NCBI RefSeq assembly: GCF_022758145.1
Contig: NZ_JAJVDH010000005.1
Span: 186,001-250,000 of the forward strand
DNA length: 64,000 bases
Source: Pontibacter vulgaris
Lineage (GTDB): Bacteria > Bacteroidota > Bacteroidia > Cytophagales > Hymenobacteraceae
Direction: 5' to 3'
In this document: positions 42,234 through 51,771 of the stretch, piece by piece
How the letters are laid out: the number at the start of each line of letters is the position of its first letter
Position numbering within the stretch: position 1 is the first letter of the stretch
Position numbers and translations under genes: made by a program
Notes under the pieces: model-generated
Seen by the model: the letters and a program-made list of their open reading frames with translations, nothing else
Database searches by the model: none
What the model was told of the DNA's origin: nothing

Positions 42234-43621
42234 AAATAAGGACCAGACTTACGCTGCAGTTTGCCGGTATCTTTGCCCTGATTCTGGTGCTGTTCTCGCT
42301 TGTGATCTATTATTTTACTTCTATTTACAGGCAGGAAGATTTTTATGACCGCATTTTAAAACGGGCACAAGTGGTAGCGCATTATATACTGGATGCCGAT
42401 GTAGCAGATGCCCGCACCAAACGTCTGAACCAGATCCGCTATTATCAGGTGCTGCCTTACGAAGTAGTAAATATCTATGATAGTACAGGTAAGATGATTT
42501 TTTCGGAAGGAAGCGGCAAACTGGAAGTTGATGATGCACTTTTGGACAAAATACGGCAGCAAAAAGAAGTGCATTTCGAGCAGGACGTGCGGCAGATTGT
42601 AGGTATACTTTATACCGATAACCAGGGAGAATTTGTGGTGCTGGCCTCTTCTATAGACGCTTATAGTTTAAAAAAGCTGGAACACCTGAAAGTTATACTT
42701 ATAGTTGGTTTCCTGGGATCTATAATTGTGGTGCTGGCTGCCGGAGCGGTTTTTGCTAAAGAAGCCCTGCGCCCGATAACCAAAGTGGTAAGCGAGGTAG
42801 AAAAAATAAGCGCCTCCGACCTGCACATGCGCCTGAGTAACGCCGACGGCAAAGATGAGCTTTCGTACCTGGCACAGATTTTTAACAAAATGCTGGAACG
42901 GCTTGAACTGGCATTTGAAATGCAGAGCACTTTTGTGTCTAATGCCTCGCATGAGTTGCGCACGCCGCTTACCACCATGATGGGCGAGCTGGAAGTAGCT
43001 TTGATGAAAACCCGCACTCCCGAAGAATACCAGCGGGTACTTAACTCAACCCTGGAAGATGCCCGCCTGTTAACTGAGCTTTCCAACGGTTTGCTGCAAA
43101 TTGCTCAGGCAAGTATAGATTCATCCAAAATACAACAAGTATACCTGCGCTTCGATGAACTGGTATGGATGGCCCGCGACCAGGTAGTAAAGCGTCAGCC
43201 CGGCGCTCATATCGATATAGATTTTGCCGATTTTCCGGAAGATGAGGACAGGCTGGTAGTGAAAGGAAATGAAGCACTGTTGCTGGTAGCTATGGTAAAC
43301 GTGATCGAGAATGCCATTAAATTTTCGCCAACCGGTAAAAGTGCTACGGTACGCATTGTGCTTGGTAAAAACGATATCATGCTGGTGGTTAAAGACCGGG
43401 GCTTAGGTATAGCCGAAGAAGATCTGAAGCATGTTTTCGTACCTTTTTTCAGGGCGGAGAATGTGCGCAGTATTACTGGCCACGGCATAGGCCTGCCCTT
43501 AACTGAGCGTATACTTAAACTGCACCGTGGCTCCATAGCAGTGCATTCGCAGATAAACCAGGGTACCGAAGTTACCCTCACATTACCACAAGCTTACAGT
43601 TTTATACCTGCACGCCCTTAA
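42230..43621 (+). CDS. Sensor histidine kinase (two membrane segments, HAMP, HisKA, HATPase)
   Basis: A 463-residue kinase: membrane segment 1 at 10-30, a periplasmic domain to about 150, membrane segment 2 (VILIVGFLGSIIVVLAAGAV), HAMP (about 175-225), H241 in FVSNASHELRTPL, and an ATPase domain ending FRAENVRSITGHGIGLPLTE. It pairs with the upstream response regulator through a four-base overlap. The stimulus is unknown; the next genes encode a bicarbonate-type transporter and a carbonic anhydrase, but a link is speculative. Confidence 0.95.
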   Translation: MKIRTRLTLQFAGIFALILVLFSLVIYYFTSIYRQEDFYDRILKRAQVVAHYILDADVADARTKRLNQIRYYQVLPYEVVNIYDSTGKMIFSEGSGKLEVDDALLDKIRQQKEVHFEQDVRQIVGILYTDNQGEFVVLASSIDAYSLKKLEHLKVILIVGFLGSIIVVLAAGAVFAKEALRPITKVVSEVEKISASDLHMRLSNADGKDELSYLAQIFNKMLERLELAFEMQSTFVSNASHELRTPLTTMMGELEVALMKTRTPEEYQRVLNSTLEDARLLTELSNGLLQIAQASIDSSKIQQVYLRFDELVWMARDQVVKRQPGAHIDIDFADFPEDEDRLVVKGNEALLLVAMVNVIENAIKFSPTGKSATVRIVLGKNDIMLVVKDRGLGIAEEDLKHVFVPFFRAENVRSITGHGIGLPLTERILKLHRGSIAVHSQINQGTEVTLTLPQAYSFIPARP

Positions 43622-43671
43622 TTTTAATCTCTTTTTAATCTCGTTTTAATTCCAACTTAATATGGCCGCTA

Positions 43672-43679
43672 TACTTTTG
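43672..43679 (+). promoter_or_regulatory. Putative TAnnTTTG box of the SulP gene
   Basis: TACTTTTG, overlapping the heptamer TATACTT, fits the -7 consensus and lies about 85 bases upstream of the SulP start. Confidence 0.4.
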
Positions 43680-43766
43680 TTGGCATAAGGTGAGAACTCT
43701 GGTTTTTGTCCCTGCTCTGATAGTATAATAGGGCAGGGCGGAGGCCGGAATTAATAAGATTAAAAT

Positions 43767-45338
43767 ATGAGATCGGATACAAATACATCTACAAAATTTG
43801 CCAGCCTGGCTAAAGATATACCGGCAGGCCTGGTTGTTTTCCTGGTAGCTTTGCCGCTTTGTCTTGGTATATCACTGGCATCGGGGGCGCCGCTTTTTGC
43901 AGGTATAATTACCGGTATAATCGGAGGTGTGGTGGTGTCGTGGCTAAGTGGCTCGCAGCTGAGTGTAAGCGGCCCTGCAGCCGGACTGACTGTTATAGTA
44001 CTTAATGGTATCGAGACCCTGCAAACTTATGAGGCTTTTTTGCTGGCAGTTGTGCTGGCAGGTATACTTCAGGTTGTGCTGGGCTTTTTAAAAGCTGGTG
44101 TTATCGGTTTATACTTTCCGTCGTCGGTAATTCGGGGTATGCTGGCTGCCATTGGCCTTATACTTATACTGAAGCAGATTCCGCACTTTTTAGGTGCCGA
44201 TGATGATTTCTTCGGAGAAATGAATTTCTTTCAGCCTGACGGACGCACTACATTTTCAGAAATTGGACATGCATTCTCAGCTATAAACCTGGGCGCATTC
44301 CTGATTGGTTTGGTATCGCTGGTTATACTTATGCTATGGGATACTCCTGCCTTTAAGCGCATTAAGCTGTTTAAATTTGTGCCTGGCGCTTTAATTGTTG
44401 TGCTTGTATCGGTTGCCATTAATGCATTGTTCATTAATTTTTACCCTGCACTTGCCGTTGCAAATACGCATCTAGTTAACCTTCCGCTTATTTCAGGCAT
44501 ACAGGACCTGGGCAACGAGTTGCGCTTACCTGATTTTAGTGCTTTAACCAACCCGTCGTTGTATGTGGTGGCATTTACTATTGCCATAGTGGCCAGCCTG
44601 GAAACATTGCTGAGTGTAGAGGCAGTAGATAAACTGGACCCGCATAAGCGCCGCACGCCAACTAACCGCGAACTGAAAGCACAAGGTGTGGGTAATATCT
44701 TAAGCGGCCTGGTAGGTGGTTTGCCCATGACGGCAGTAATTGTACGTAGTACAGCTAACATTGCCGCAGGCGGCGAAACTAAGGTCTCAAGTTTTGTGCA
44801 TGGCGTGTTTTTACTCTTATCGGTAGTATTGCTGGCTGGCTTCCTGAACCAGGTGCCGCTATCGGCGCTGGCTGCAGTGTTACTTATGGTAGGTTTTAAG
44901 CTTACAAAACCGGCCTTATACAAAGCGCAGATAAAACTTGGATCGGAGCAGTTTATTCCGTTTATAGTTACCATCATAGCTATACTTTTCACCGACTTGC
45001 TTGTTGGTATATGTGTGGGTCTGGCAATCGGGGTATTCTATATTCTGAAGGCTAACTATAAATCGCCATACTTCTACCATAAAGAGGAGCAGAAAGATAA
45101 AGATGTTATCCGTATTAAATTAAGTGAGCACGTTTCGTTCCTGAACAAAGCCAGTATCATACTTACTCTGGAACATTTGCCTGGTAACAGCCACGTAATT
45201 ATTGATGGCGAGAACTCAGAGTTTATTGACTACGATGTGCTGGAGGCGATACAGGAATTTAAGCAAACTGCCCATGAGCGAAATATTATGGTAGAGGTAA
45301 AAAATGTGCCCGAAGTAGTAGCTTTGGGAATGCATTAA
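43767..45338 (+). CDS. SulP family anion transporter with STAS domain
   Basis: A 523-residue transporter with about 12 membrane segments: DIPAGLVVFLVALPLCLGIS, GLVGGLPMTAVIVRSTANIAAGG, and a C-terminal STAS domain (about 455-520, HVIIDGENSEFIDYDVLEAI). SulP proteins carry sulfate or bicarbonate. The adjacent carbonic anhydrase gene (57 bases downstream) favours bicarbonate (BicA-like) as substrate, an inference from context. Confidence 0.94.
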   Translation: MRSDTNTSTKFASLAKDIPAGLVVFLVALPLCLGISLASGAPLFAGIITGIIGGVVVSWLSGSQLSVSGPAAGLTVIVLNGIETLQTYEAFLLAVVLAGILQVVLGFLKAGVIGLYFPSSVIRGMLAAIGLILILKQIPHFLGADDDFFGEMNFFQPDGRTTFSEIGHAFSAINLGAFLIGLVSLVILMLWDTPAFKRIKLFKFVPGALIVVLVSVAINALFINFYPALAVANTHLVNLPLISGIQDLGNELRLPDFSALTNPSLYVVAFTIAIVASLETLLSVEAVDKLDPHKRRTPTNRELKAQGVGNILSGLVGGLPMTAVIVRSTANIAAGGETKVSSFVHGVFLLLSVVLLAGFLNQVPLSALAAVLLMVGFKLTKPALYKAQIKLGSEQFIPFIVTIIAILFTDLLVGICVGLAIGVFYILKANYKSPYFYHKEEQKDKDVIRIKLSEHVSFLNKASIILTLEHLPGNSHVIIDGENSEFIDYDVLEAIQEFKQTAHERNIMVEVKNVPEVVALGMH

Positions 45339-45394
45339 CATCATTCAAAAATAGTAAATCAATTAAAATTTAATAAACCGAAGTATAATCATAT

Positions 45395-46045
45395 ATGGAA
45401 AAAATATTTGAGAACAATCAGAAATGGGTTGCAGAGAAGCTAGCCCAGGATAGTGAGTACTTTGTTAAAATGGCTCAAGGACAACAGCCACGTTACCTGT
45501 TTATCGGTTGCGCAGACAGCCGTGTGCCTGCAGGTGAAATTACTGGCACAGGACCAGGCGAATTATTTGTGCACCGTAACATTGCTAACATGGTGGTTCA
45601 TACAGACATGAACATGCTATCGGTGTTACAGTATGCGGTGGAAGTACTGAAGGTTAAAGATATTATAGTTTGCGGGCACTATGGCTGCGGCGGTGTGGCT
45701 GCGGCTGCCAGTAACAAACAGTTTGGCCTGATAGACAACTGGCTTCGTAACATCAAAGATGTAATTCGCTTGCACGAAGATGAGATTTTGAGTGTCTCTG
45801 ATGAAGATGCACGCCTGCGCCGCCTGGTAGAACTGAACGTGATTGAGCAGGTGCACAATCTTTCTAAAACATCTATCATCCAGAATGCCATGTTATCTGA
45901 TAACCCTCCTAAGTTGCATGGCTTAGTATATGATATTAAAGAAGGCTTACTGCGCGACCTGAAAGTGAACATTGATACTTTTAAGCGTTACGAGCGCATA
46001 TATAACACTGTGCAGGAAACAACTGATGAGGTTGCCTCCTCTTAG
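45395..46045 (+). CDS. Beta-class carbonic anhydrase
   Basis: A 216-residue enzyme with zinc ligands C39, H95 and C98 (CADSRVP; CGHYGCGG) and the D41-R43 dyad. It interconverts CO2 and bicarbonate. It lies 57 bases downstream of the SulP gene, forming a transporter/anhydrase pair; a terminator follows. Confidence 0.96.
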   Translation: MEKIFENNQKWVAEKLAQDSEYFVKMAQGQQPRYLFIGCADSRVPAGEITGTGPGELFVHRNIANMVVHTDMNMLSVLQYAVEVLKVKDIIVCGHYGCGGVAAAASNKQFGLIDNWLRNIKDVIRLHEDEILSVSDEDARLRRLVELNVIEQVHNLSKTSIIQNAMLSDNPPKLHGLVYDIKEGLLRDLKVNIDTFKRYERIYNTVQETTDEVASS

Positions 46046-46159
46046 TGCATAGTCTGAAATTGTTATTTCAGTTAGTGACCTGGTCTGATGTGGAGCAGAT
46101 CGGGTAAGTATAAAGTTTACAGCTGTGATTAATTTGGTTGTTCGAGTTAAAAGTAAACA

Positions 46160-46194
46160 CAGAAAAGCCCCGGTTTTTGGCCGGGGCTTTTTTT
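46160..46194 (+). terminator. Terminator of the carbonic anhydrase gene
   Basis: The stem AAAGCCCCGG/CCGGGGCTTT has a T-rich loop and is followed by TTTTTTT. It also serves the convergent barrel gene (ends 46228). Confidence 0.85.
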
Positions 46195-46227
46195 ATTGTT
46201 TTCAGTCTTGATTTATACTGTTTTCTG

Positions 46228-46842
46228 TTAGTTAAACAGGTAGCTAAGCATAAGTGAGATGGTTGAATTACGGCGCTGGCGTCCTGCAAACGGGCCTTCA
46301 TCATCTATCTTTTTAAGACCTCCGGCATAACGGGCCTCAATGCCGAAGCCATTGCCGGCACGGTAACCAATATCTCCTACATAAGCAAAATCAACACCGT
46401 ACGGATGGTCTGTAATGTCTGTTTCTACGGTAGTGGTAGTATTGCCATTGGCAGAAGTAATTTCGCTTACACGGCGTGCCTTGGCAATAAAGCTAACCTG
46501 TGGGCCAAGATCAAAGAAAAGGCCGCCAGCCGATACGTGCAGCAATACCGGCACATCTACATAATTCAGCCTGAATTTATCTTCTGTTTTAATACCGCTT
46601 GATGAAGTGGCCTCAAGTTGTGCACCTTTTGAAGTATACAGTGCTTCTACCTGCACGCCCACTAAATCAGTAATATGTTGCTGCAGCATCAGGCCTGCTG
46701 TGTAGCCCAACCTGTAGTCATAATTTTTGGCATCGTTGCCTTTAAAGTTGTTGTAAGTGGCACCAGCCTTAATACCAAGCTGCTGCGCAAAGCCAGCAGT
46801 TGCAAATAGGGTAAATGTTAAGAGTAGGATCGTTTTTTTCAT
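46228..46842 (-). CDS. Porin-family outer-membrane beta-barrel protein
   Basis: A 204-residue protein with signal peptide (MKKTILLLTFTLFATAGFAQ), beginning QLGIKAGATYNNFKG and ending NSTISLMLSYLFN, with repeated LGxxxG-type strand patterns. It is typical of Bacteroidota OMP_b-brl/PorT-like 8-stranded barrels of unknown role. The ATG at 46842 gives the signal peptide; the longer frame to 46953 is rejected. Confidence 0.88.
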   Translation of the reverse strand: MKKTILLLTFTLFATAGFAQQLGIKAGATYNNFKGNDAKNYDYRLGYTAGLMLQQHITDLVGVQVEALYTSKGAQLEATSSSGIKTEDKFRLNYVDVPVLLHVSAGGLFFDLGPQVSFIAKARRVSEITSANGNTTTTVETDITDHPYGVDFAYVGDIGYRAGNGFGIEARYAGGLKKIDDEGPFAGRQRRNSTISLMLSYLFN

Positions 46843-47039
46843 TTCCAAAGGTAAAAAAGTAATTACAGAGGTGGCAAATTTATAGTCTGAAAAGGCAATA
46901 ATTAATACATTTTTAAAGCATAAACATATTTTAAAGATGGCATTATAACACAATCGCCCGGCAAAAATTACCAGGCGATTGTGTAAGTTATAATATGTTA
47001 TTGCTTACCGCTATCAGTTATAACTAATAGCTGCTAAGT

Positions 47040-47897
47040 TTACCATTCGTAGTCTCTTCTGGATGAAGAACCATAAGAATAAGGAGGGCCGCTATAGGTG
47101 CTGCCTGAATAAGACGAAGAACTGCCGTAACGGTTATAATCGCTGTCATGTCTTCTATCTTCCATTTCGTCCATTCTTCTGCGGCGTTCGGCTTCTTCAT
47201 CACCAAACCATGATCTTACTTCGTCGCCGGCACGGTCAAAGAAACCGCGGTCTCTGTCTCTGTCGTAGTCTGATGAATAGCGGCTGCCTGAGCTATAGCC
47301 ACTTCCATAGTTAGAAGTGCCATAGTTAGTGCTGCCATAACCCGTGCGGTCGCGGTCATAAGAAGAGCCTGTGCTGCCATAGCCTGTGCTACCATAAGTA
47401 GAACCTCTGTAGCTGCCAGGCGAGCTGCTGTAACCTGAGCCATAGCTTCTGTAAGATGATCTTCTGTTATCATCGTCGTCATCTGTCATTCTGTCCCAGG
47501 CATTTGAAACGCGGTCTTTGGTGCGCTCCCAGGCATTTTCAATACGGTTGCCTGCATTGTCCCAGCTGTCGCGGGTTCTGCCTGAACTGCCCCAGCCACC
47601 GCTATGACGTGAGCCATAATCGGAGCTACCGTAACGTGAGTTATAGTCTGTGTCGCCGTAGTTAGATGTACCACGACCGTAGGAAGAAGTGCCACCGTAA
47701 CCAGACGATGCCATACTATCGCGTCCAGAGCCAAAATCACCGGTTCTGTTGCCGTAGTTCTGGCTGCCGTGGGCAGTTCTGGTACGGCCGCTTGTTAAGT
47801 CAAATTCATCTGAATAATAGTTTCGGGCTGAGCCCCTGCTTTCCGATCGTTGATTTTCATTGAATGGGTTGTAACCCGAGTTCTCATAGCTTCTCAT
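47040..47897 (-). CDS. Low-complexity Ser/Gly/Tyr/Arg-rich protein with SWFGDEEAERRRR motif
   Basis: A 285-residue protein composed largely of S, G, Y, R and D, including repeated YGS/GYGST/SSYGR words (about residues 55-215). Two short ordered-looking segments interrupt it: IENAWERTKDRVSNAWDRMT (about 118-137) and FFDRAGDEVRSWFGDEEAER (about 230-250). The SWFGDEEAERRRR string occurs in bacterial stress proteins that also carry BON domains, but no BON domain is present here. It resembles an RGG/prion-like disordered protein. Function unknown. It has no heptamers, probably because its codons are constrained. Confidence 0.75.
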   Translation of the reverse strand: MRSYENSGYNPFNENQRSESRGSARNYYSDEFDLTSGRTRTAHGSQNYGNRTGDFGSGRDSMASSGYGGTSSYGRGTSNYGDTDYNSRYGSSDYGSRHSGGWGSSGRTRDSWDNAGNRIENAWERTKDRVSNAWDRMTDDDDDNRRSSYRSYGSGYSSSPGSYRGSTYGSTGYGSTGSSYDRDRTGYGSTNYGTSNYGSGYSSGSRYSSDYDRDRDRGFFDRAGDEVRSWFGDEEAERRRRMDEMEDRRHDSDYNRYGSSSSYSGSTYSGPPYSYGSSSRRDYEW

Positions 47898-48404
47898 AGG
47901 TCTTTATAGTTTAGTAATACATAATTTGGCACCCAAAGTGCTGCTTTTTTTACGGCATGTTCAGCAGGAGGTTATCAATTTGGTTACTCTTGCTAGTTGA
48001 AGTTGTGGTGTTTAAATCAGAAAATCCGGATTGAAAAGCGTTCTGGTGTGGAACAATAAAGTGTTTGTTTTAAGTGTACCTGTTAAATGAAAGATAAATT
48101 GTATACTTACTATTGCCTTTAATCTCTTGATTTGGCATTTTAGTCAGAGTAATATTGCAAGTAAATGCCTTTAAGGAGGAATATGTGGATTTTATTTATA
48201 ACTTTTTTGGTGTAGTGTTTTTGTAGAAAATATAACTTTTTTTCTGAAGTTGTTTTATAAATGCTTTTATGTGAGTAATTTAGCAGCGCGTTAGCGGAGT
48301 TTATTTGCTGAAATTTAAGTTGAGTAGTTTTTGAATTAAATTTAATTAAGCTCTGTTGGTGTATTTTTCCAGATAACGATTACAATTTTTAGCCAAACTA
48401 TAGT
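47898..48404. other. AT-rich noncoding spacer
   Basis: A 507-base spacer between divergent genes. There is no gene or repeat I can support; one TATACTT heptamer occurs (about 48113). Promoters of both flanking genes must lie here but are not evident. Confidence 0.55.
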
Positions 48405-48806
48405 ATGAATTTGAAAACAATGCTGGCCTCTGTGGTAGCCGTATTAATGCTAACGGCCTGTGAGGATCTTTTTGAGGATGGAAGCCTGCAACCTGATGGC
48501 TCAAACCCAAGCGTAACTATTAATGCACCAACCGGTAACCAGTCGCTTACCCGCACCCAGGGCCTGCGCGTTAATATTACTGCTGTAGACAAAGATAAGG
48601 TGAAGGATATGGAGTTTACCGTACGCGGTACAACCAGTGAAAAAGACCTTTTTACCTTTAAAAAGTTTCCGGAAAAGAATGTGATCGAGTTTGATACGCT
48701 GGTATCATTAGGTACTGTAACACCAGGTAGCTATATACTAACAGTTAAGGCTACCGACAAGCGTACTAATGTGACTTCGCAGGATGTTAACTTTACGGTG
48801 AAGTAA
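48405..48806 (+). CDS. Small lipoprotein with Ig-like fold
   Basis: A 133-residue lipoprotein (VAVLMLTACEDLFEDGS). After a linker, one domain (about 33-133) with NPSVTINAPTGNQSLTRTQG, VKDMEFTVRG, GTVTPGSYILTVKATDKRTN is an Ig-like or cadherin-like beta-sandwich of the DUF4625-type seen in Bacteroidota. Probably on the outer-membrane surface; role unknown. Confidence 0.83.
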   Translation: MNLKTMLASVVAVLMLTACEDLFEDGSLQPDGSNPSVTINAPTGNQSLTRTQGLRVNITAVDKDKVKDMEFTVRGTTSEKDLFTFKKFPEKNVIEFDTLVSLGTVTPGSYILTVKATDKRTNVTSQDVNFTVK

Positions 48807-48835
48807 GTATAGAATAGAACTTTACACAAGTATAA

Positions 48836-48874
48836 GCTAAGCGGGCAAGTATAAATTTATACTTGCCCGCTTTC
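48836..48874. terminator. Bidirectional terminator built from paired heptamers
   Basis: The perfect inverted repeat AGCGGGCAAGTATAA/TTATACTTGCCCGCT has AAGTATA on one arm and TATACTT on the other, followed by TTTCTTTTT. It separates the convergent lipoprotein and topB genes. Confidence 0.88.
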
Positions 48875-48877
48875 TTT

Positions 48878-51328
48878 TTAATCAAACTGGTACACGATCT
48901 GGCCTTGTTCGTTTATAATCAGGGCAGCATCGAAGGTGTTACCTGTTTTAGCTGAAGTAAAGCCTTTTATCTTCGGCGTTTTGCCTTTTAATAGTAGCGT
49001 GGCTATCTGCTTTTCGGAAATCTGTTTTCCGCCCATTTCAAACGGAACTTTAAACTCGCAACCTTCCCGGAAACGGCTGCAACCGTAGGCTGTTTTACCT
49101 TTGAGCAAAGGCCCCTGTTTGCAACGCGGGCACTGCGCAAACGGGTCGGCGGCCGGTGCTTTCTCAGCTTTTTCAAACACAAGTTGGGCGCTGGCATCTA
49201 ACTTAAGCACTGCATCAAAACTTTCGCCGGTTTCCGTTTTAAATCCTTTTATAGTTGGTGTTTTGCCCTTGCTTAGCAATGCCGTAACCTGTTTTTCTGT
49301 AAGGTCTTTGCCTTGTTGGGTAATGGGAAGCAAAAAACGGCAACCTTCACTGTAGCGGCTGCAACCAAAAGCTTTAGAGCCTTTTAATATACGGCCCTGC
49401 TTGCAGGCCGGGCAGGAACCAAGGCCTTGTGCAGGCGTGGCAGCTTTTGCCATTTCCGTTTTTGCAGCCTTAGGTGCGGCTTTGCTTTTGGCTGCCGGCT
49501 GTTCCTGTTGCTGCGGCTCCATGGTAACTACAGACCGATCATACTTTACTTCCTGCACCAGGCTCTCCACAAAGGCCTGCAACTCCTGTAAAAATGCTTC
49601 GGCTTTAAACTCGCCGCCTTCTATCTGCCGCAGCTTGCGTTCCCACTGCCCGGTCATCTCGGCAGATTTAAGGGTCTGGTTTTTAATTACGCCAATCAGG
49701 TCGATGCCCATTTGGGTAGGCACGATCTTCTTTTTGTCTTTTCGGATGTACTGGCGCTTGTATAAGGTTTCGATAATGGCAGCGCGGGTAGAGGGCCGTC
49801 CAATGCCGTTTTCTTTCAGGGCATCCTTCAGTTCTTCATCCTCCACCTGTTTACCGGCAGTTTCCATGGCGCGCAGCAGGGTAGCTTCGGTATACTCTTT
49901 CGGAGGGTTGGTCATTTTTTTATCGAGAAGCGGCTGGTGCGGGCCATGTTCTCCTTTATCGAAATGCGGCAGTACACCAGCAGTTTCTTCTTCCTCTTTG
50001 TTTTCGCCTTCCTTGCCTGTGGGTTCCGGTTTTATGTCCTCAGCGCCATAGATCACACGCCAGCCGGGCTCCAGTATCTGTTTGCCCCTTACTCTGAAAG
50101 TATAACCCGCTGATTCGCCTATTACTGTTGTATTACTTACTATACAATCCGGGTAAAAAGCGGCGATAAAGCGGCGGGTAATAATATCGTATACATCACC
50201 CTCGCGGCCATATAAACCTCCGGCAGCTGCACCAGTAGGTATAATAGCGTGGTGGTCGGTTACCTTGTTGTTGTTAAATACTTTTTTGGTTTTGCGGATC
50301 TTGCTTTGCAGCAATGGCGCTACTTCCTGGTTATAGTTGCTCAGGCCCTGTAGTATACCTGGTATCTTGGGGTAAATATCATCCGGAAGGAAAACGGTAT
50401 CAACACGCGGATAGGAAACCACTTTTTTCTCGTACAGGCTCTGCACGGTCTTCAGGGTTTCGTCGGCCGACATGCTTAATTTGTTGTTGCACTCAATTTG
50501 CAGCGAGGTCAGGTCGAATAAGTAACGTGGCGATTCAGAACCTTTTTTTGTCTCAACATCAGTAATTGTGAGCTCTTCCTGCCGGATGGCCTCCATTATT
50601 TTTTGAGCCTCTTCCTCTTTCTGAAAACGGCCGTTGGTGCTGGAGAAAGTAGTGTCGCGGTAAATGGTTTTAAGCTCCCAGAATGGTTGCGGCACAAAGT
50701 TGGCAATTTCGTGGTGGCGGTTCACGATCATGGCCAGTGTTGGCGTTTGCACTCTGCCTATCGACAACGTCTGGCGGCTGCCCTGCGCATACTTCAGTGT
50801 AAACAATCGGGTAGCATTCAGGCCCAGAAGCCAATCGCCAATAGCACGGCTTTTACCCGCCTGGTAAAGCGAATCAAATTCAGAGCCTTCGCGCAGTTTG
50901 GCAAAACCCTGACGTATGGCTTCTTCTGTCAGCGAAGATATCCAGAGGCGTTTAAAAGGTTTTCTATACTTGGCTTCTGTTAAAACCCAGCGCTGAATCA
51001 CTTCTCCTTCCTGCCCGGCATCACCACAGTTTATTACTTCCTCTGCATTATCGAGCAGTTGCTGAATGATACGGAACTGCTTTTGTACGCCGCTGTCTTT
51101 CATTAGCTTAATGCCATAGCGCTCGGGTAACATTGGTAGGTCGTGCAGGTTCCAGCGTTTCCACTCAGGGCGGTAATCGTCGGGCTCGCGCAAGGTACAG
51201 AAGTGCCCGAAGGTCCAGGTTACCTGGTAGCCGTTGCCTTCGTAATAGCCGTCCTTTTTAGATTTGGCACCAATTACCATCGCTATCTCACGGGCTACAC
51301 TTGGTTTTTCAGCAATACAAACTTTCAA
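48878..51328 (-). CDS. topB: DNA topoisomerase III (type IA) with two zinc-finger-like C-terminal repeats
   Basis: An 816-residue type IA topoisomerase: Toprim IAEKPSVAREIAMVIGAKSK, GDAGQEGEVIQRW, active tyrosine in VVSYPRVDTVFLPDD, the family's VPTQMGIDLIG-like loop. The C-terminus has two repeats (FGCSRYSEGCRFLLP and YGCSRFREGCEFKVP) with CPACKQG/CPRCKQG, i.e. topo zinc-ribbon-like modules followed by LLSKGKTPTIKGF and LLLKGKTPKIKGF. It unlinks single-stranded or precatenated DNA. Its length is greater than E. coli TopB because of these repeats. Confidence 0.95.
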   Translation of the reverse strand: MKVCIAEKPSVAREIAMVIGAKSKKDGYYEGNGYQVTWTFGHFCTLREPDDYRPEWKRWNLHDLPMLPERYGIKLMKDSGVQKQFRIIQQLLDNAEEVINCGDAGQEGEVIQRWVLTEAKYRKPFKRLWISSLTEEAIRQGFAKLREGSEFDSLYQAGKSRAIGDWLLGLNATRLFTLKYAQGSRQTLSIGRVQTPTLAMIVNRHHEIANFVPQPFWELKTIYRDTTFSSTNGRFQKEEEAQKIMEAIRQEELTITDVETKKGSESPRYLFDLTSLQIECNNKLSMSADETLKTVQSLYEKKVVSYPRVDTVFLPDDIYPKIPGILQGLSNYNQEVAPLLQSKIRKTKKVFNNNKVTDHHAIIPTGAAAGGLYGREGDVYDIITRRFIAAFYPDCIVSNTTVIGESAGYTFRVRGKQILEPGWRVIYGAEDIKPEPTGKEGENKEEEETAGVLPHFDKGEHGPHQPLLDKKMTNPPKEYTEATLLRAMETAGKQVEDEELKDALKENGIGRPSTRAAIIETLYKRQYIRKDKKKIVPTQMGIDLIGVIKNQTLKSAEMTGQWERKLRQIEGGEFKAEAFLQELQAFVESLVQEVKYDRSVVTMEPQQQEQPAAKSKAAPKAAKTEMAKAATPAQGLGSCPACKQGRILKGSKAFGCSRYSEGCRFLLPITQQGKDLTEKQVTALLSKGKTPTIKGFKTETGESFDAVLKLDASAQLVFEKAEKAPAADPFAQCPRCKQGPLLKGKTAYGCSRFREGCEFKVPFEMGGKQISEKQIATLLLKGKTPKIKGFTSAKTGNTFDAALIINEQGQIVYQFD

Positions 51329-51771
51329 GCTTTTCGGGGTTTTAGAATTCCAACAGAACTCAAATTTACGGCTTTTGTACCTTAAATCCGAACCCTGAAA
51401 TACCTGTTTTAGGCGGCCTAACTGATCAATATATATATTCCGAATATTATGGTTTATACTTTGTAAAAGCCATGCGAGTATTTACTCAACCAGCCAGTTT
51501 ATACTTTCAGTTTTCCCTTTTAATGTTAGATAAAGTATAAGTATAGTATAAGAGTTGTGTCGTAGTAAATTGTATTTAAATAATATTTAGTAGCCATTTT
51601 AAAATTTGTTTAAGAAAAAATGAATACTGCTATATTAAATTAAATAGCTCTTTTTAAGCGGTATATATAGTTTTTAAAGATCTCTGATAAAATGGTGATG
51701 CAAATTGCGTACAACCAATTTTTTGTACTTGAGTTAGTATACTATAGAATAGTAATTGTTGAGTTTATGAT
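51329..51771. other. AT-rich spacer with clustered heptamers
   Basis: A 440-base spacer between divergent genes with no gene. It has four heptamer copies, including a staggered run AAAGTATAAGTATAGTATAA (51534-51552). Confidence 0.55.

Noticed and set aside
47898-48404. Small RNA or gene in the AT-rich spacer
   Set aside because: No stem-loop with a T-run and no frame with family character was found.
49401-50051. 216-codon frame antisense to topB
   Set aside because: Shadow frame, serine- and cysteine-rich from reversed codons; no start context.
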